A stretch of DNA of 54,902 bases from Prevotella sp. (GTDB taxonomy: Bacteria > Bacteroidota > Bacteroidia > Bacteroidales > Bacteroidaceae): the NCBI GenBank assembly GCA_017619755.1, contig JAFZRU010000024.1:1-54902 (forward strand), written 5' to 3'. Positions 52,763 to 54,902 of the stretch are shown one piece after another. The notes under the pieces were generated by a model. That model worked only from the letters and a program-made list of their open reading frames with translations, had not been told where the DNA came from and made no database searches. Every line of letters begins with the position of its first letter. The first letter of the stretch is position 1. The position numbers and the translations under genes are program-made.

Positions 52763-53947
52763 ATGAATCCGTTGACCCTCTTCAAGCAACTGCTGTGTTG
52801 CGCCACCATGGCGGCTTCCCTGAGCTGCGAGGCACAGACCTACCGCTACAACACGAAGTTCCAGGTCCTTGCCAGCAACTTCGTGGAGACCATCCCCATT
52901 GAGATGCGTGACCACCAAATTTTCGTCACGGTCCAAGTGAATGGGCGGCCCTTCCGCATGCTCCTCGACACCGGTTCCGGACAAGGCATCACCTACACCA
53001 ACAGCGCGTTCCCCTACAGGCGCGTGCTGGGCAAGATTGACTCCTACGACGCCAATGGGAACATGCGCAAGACCGATGTGGTGGAGCTCCCCGAATTCCG
53101 CCTCGGCGGTATCGCCATCCGCAACTACCCCGCCACACTCCTCGACTCCCATGTGTCCCACAAGGACTACGACGCCGTGCTGGGCTTCGACTTGTTCAAC
53201 AAGGGTCTTTCGTGCAAGATTGACACCCAGGAGGGCGTGATGATTCTCACCGACAAACCCAACTATTTCGAGAACGAACTGGGCTTCCCTGTGAAATACC
53301 GGTTGGAACGTTGGTCGCCCCACATCAAGGTGACGCCATTCCCCGGCTGCACCGACGAGGCCCGCTTTGACACAGGCAGCCGACGCCTCTATGTGATGTC
53401 GATGAAGAGCGAGCGACAGTTTTCCATCCAACGAGCCGACTTCGCCTCCCAGGTGGAGGGACGATCCTTCGGCCAACGTGCCATCGGCAGCTTCGGGGTG
53501 GAACGTGCCAACGAGGTGGCCTTCCTGTGGTTGGATGCCCTCGAATGGGGCGGCTTCTCGTTCCAGGACTACCACACGATGACCACCCAGGGTATTTCGC
53601 GAGTGGGTGCCGAAGTCTTCGACTACGGTGCCGTCATCATCCGCCCCAAGCAGAAACTACTCGTATTCCAACCCTTCTCCTGTAGCATCTCGTCCATGGT
53701 GAGCAACGAGCAGATGAGCATCGCCTTCGTACCAAAGGATGGTCGCCCGTCAGTAGGTCTTATATGGGAGGGAGGTCGCCATTACCGTTGCGGCTTCCGG
53801 CAGGGCGACATCATCACCGGTGTTGACGAGCAGGTCATCTTCTCCTTCGCACAGTTCCTCTCCTACCCCTTCATCAAAGGCCAGGAATACCGCTTCCGTC
53901 TGAAGGGAGTCGATGGCATGGAAAGGATTGTAGTGAGCGAGCGGTGA
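52763..53947 (+). CDS. Two-lobed aspartyl protease with C-terminal PDZ-like domain
   Basis: 394 residues from the ATG at 52763; a GTG two codons earlier overlaps the -7 box. An N-terminal signal, possibly lipoprotein (SLSC), precedes two aspartyl-protease lobes: LLDTGSG with Asp69 and RFDTGSR with Asp203, each followed by beta-rich sequence (AVLGFDLF after the first, VGAEVF after the second). The last ~90 residues (YRCGFRQGDIITGVDEQVI) resemble a PDZ domain. Retropepsin-like families usually dimerise; the two DTG motifs suggest both catalytic Asp come from one chain. Likely a periplasmic or surface protease; substrate unknown. Confidence 0.82.
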   Translation: MNPLTLFKQLLCCATMAASLSCEAQTYRYNTKFQVLASNFVETIPIEMRDHQIFVTVQVNGRPFRMLLDTGSGQGITYTNSAFPYRRVLGKIDSYDANGNMRKTDVVELPEFRLGGIAIRNYPATLLDSHVSHKDYDAVLGFDLFNKGLSCKIDTQEGVMILTDKPNYFENELGFPVKYRLERWSPHIKVTPFPGCTDEARFDTGSRRLYVMSMKSERQFSIQRADFASQVEGRSFGQRAIGSFGVERANEVAFLWLDALEWGGFSFQDYHTMTTQGISRVGAEVFDYGAVIIRPKQKLLVFQPFSCSISSMVSNEQMSIAFVPKDGRPSVGLIWEGGRHYRCGFRQGDIITGVDEQVIFSFAQFLSYPFIKGQEYRFRLKGVDGMERIVVSER

Positions 53948-53971
53948 CTAATTGAATGTGACTTAGATGAG

Positions 53972-53990
53972 GTTGCAATGATATTGCAAC
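53972..53990 (+). terminator. Hairpin after the aspartyl protease gene
   Basis: GTTGCAAT and ATTGCAAC form a perfect 8-bp stem with a GAT loop, 24 nt after the stop. No T run follows directly, so terminator function is uncertain. Confidence 0.4.
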
Positions 53991-54122
53991 AAACTGAACA
54001 GCCTCTTCTATCATTTTCCATTTTTCTTCTTTCTTCTTTTCCGCCCTTTCTTTATTCCTTGTTACTGTTTTTTAAAAAGAGAGGCGCTTTTTTCTATTTC
54101 TTTCTTTTTCACCATTTCGAAT

Positions 54123-54141
54123 AACAGGATTGAAACCTGTT
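54123..54141. promoter_or_regulatory. Inverted repeat AACAGG/CCTGTT, possible operator
   Basis: Six-bp arms separated by 7 nt, about 40 nt before the -7 box of the phage-like gene. The preceding 120 bp are pyrimidine-rich and hold no gene. Confidence 0.35.
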
Positions 54142-54178
54142 TATATCATTATGACACGTTTTTTGAGGGCGGAGAGAT

Positions 54179-54186
54179 TAATTTTG
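54179..54186 (+). promoter_or_regulatory. -7 box (TAATTTTG) of the phage-like gene
   Basis: TAnnTTTG, 28 nt before the ATG at 54215. Confidence 0.55.
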
Positions 54187-54214
54187 CGTCCAATCACATC
54201 AAAAAACCATAACC

Positions 54215-54902
54215 ATGCGAAAACAAGACACCAAGAGAAACCGAGGAACACTTCGTTTCAGCATCCACGACTGCACCTTCAAAATGATGAAACAAATGAG
54301 CCGTGAGGAAAAAGGACGCTTGCTCGAACATATCTGCCGCTATGTGGAAGAGGACGCTCAACGCGGCAAGTCGTGCCAATCCGCCCCGGAAGGCCTCACT
54401 TGCGAAGAGGAGGAAAACTTGGGCATCAGACTCGTCTTCAACGAGTGGAAAGGCAGTTACGACCACGACAAGGAAGAAAACGACCGCGTATGCCGAAACA
54501 GGAGCGTTGCCGGCCGCAAGGGGATGCAAAGGCGCTGGCATGCTACCCAACCCTCATCGCAAGAGGCCGAATGTCCGCCTGTCCCCACCATTTCGGCGGC
54601 AATAACAGAAGATAACAGCGTTATCACAAACACCCACGGAGACAACAGCGTTATCAAAAGGACGAAAAAGGATAACAACGATACAGAAAGTACCAAGGAC
54701 GATAACAACGTTAACGCAGAAGATAACGGTGTTATGGAAAACATAACAGATGATAACACGGAAAAAATAGAAAAAATCAAAAAACAAATAGAAAATCTAA
54801 ATAATAATATAAATAATATAAAAATAAAAAAAGAAAATTCTCCTAAGGGAGAATTAAAGAAAAAAAGTTCTTCCACCCCCTCCCCCACCCCCGAAGATAG
54901 GA
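54215..54902 (+). CDS. DUF6291-like, phage replication-type protein (partial)
   Basis: 229 codons, open to the window end. The N-terminal ~100 residues (TLRFSIHDCTFKMMKQMSRE, GRLLEHICRYVEED, FNEWKGSYDHDKEEND) resemble DUF6291-type domains of phage and conjugative-element proteins that stand before replication domains. After about residue 130 the protein becomes a low-complexity linker with DNSVI/DNN repeats every ten residues, then Lys/Asn/Ile-rich sequence, then Ser/Pro/Thr-rich sequence. The DNA of the linker is itself a 30-bp-period repeat. The downstream domain is outside the window. Probably the edge of a prophage or mobile element. Confidence 0.6.
   Translation, partial: MRKQDTKRNRGTLRFSIHDCTFKMMKQMSREEKGRLLEHICRYVEEDAQRGKSCQSAPEGLTCEEEENLGIRLVFNEWKGSYDHDKEENDRVCRNRSVAGRKGMQRRWHATQPSSQEAECPPVPTISAAITEDNSVITNTHGDNSVIKRTKKDNNDTESTKDDNNVNAEDNGVMENITDDNTEKIEKIKKQIENLNNNINNIKIKKENSPKGELKKKSSSTPSPTPEDR
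54611..54767 (+). repeat. Iteron-like array, consensus GATAACARCGTTATC
   Basis: Copies begin at 54611, 54641, 54671, 54701, 54722 and 54752: spacings 30, 30, 30, 21 and 30 bp. The first two are near-perfect palindromes. They lie inside the coding frame. Confidence 0.75.
54768..54838. other. Extreme AT-rich tract, possible unwinding element
   Basis: Almost only A and T with few G or C over about 70 bp, directly after the iteron-like array and still in the coding frame. Confidence 0.5.

Overview
The window comes from the chromosome of a member of the Bacteroidales, most likely Prevotella or a close relative. The reasons are the TAnnTTTG -7 boxes with upstream TTTG (-33) elements before many genes, the absence of clear Shine-Dalgarno sequences, a SusC/SusD pair, GldH, the purH-mreBCD-pbp2-rodA order, many lipoproteins with a lipobox followed by acidic residues, and secreted proteins ending in a YNLxGQ...GxKxxVK type C-terminal tail. 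Species cannot be fixed from sequence alone.

Layout. 1-768 is non-coding with dispersed hairpin repeats. 769-8802 holds a 1645-residue exported protein, a 61-residue acidic peptide gene and a C10 (streptopain-like) protein whose catalytic Cys is Tyr. 9092-10124 is a frame-disrupted Rpn-type PD-(D/E)XK nuclease. 10395-13955 carries tdk and an AI-2E transporter (minus strand) and rsmI with a coiled-coil lipoprotein gene (plus strand). 14205-23718 is a SusC/SusD operon with a zinc metallohydrolase lipoprotein, a DUF4302 lipoprotein and an exported protein. 23802-27249 holds an M6 protease and a sugar MFS transporter, divergently transcribed. 27539-31466 is the metF-holB-ricT-gldH cluster. 31475-38711 (minus) is an SDR enzyme followed by the cell-elongation operon read as purH(IMP cyclohydrolase domain only)-mreB-mreC-mreD-pbp2-rodA. 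39001-40416 is a PurN-pyridoxamine kinase fusion, followed by a small lipoprotein.

41-45 kb is an accessory island bounded by two copies of a ~220-bp nested palindrome. It contains a DUF4143-type ATPase preceded by a 32-bp tandem repeat array, and a TROVE/Ro60 homologue. In the leader of the TROVE gene lie two tandem ~140-nt RNAs that look like circularly permuted tRNAs joined to a shared helix. I read these as bacterial Y RNAs, and the Ro-Y RNA locus is the most interesting system in the window.

45105-52518 (minus) runs from a TPR-like/acidic/PRiA4_ORF3-like protein through a CE2-type esterase and a DUF4450-type glycosidase to an RluA-family pseudouridine synthase. 52763-53947 is a two-DTG aspartyl protease with a PDZ-like tail. 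The window ends inside a phage-like gene (54215 onward) whose linker carries a 30-bp-period iteron-like array followed by an extremely AT-rich tract, an arrangement like the intragenic origin of lambda gene O.
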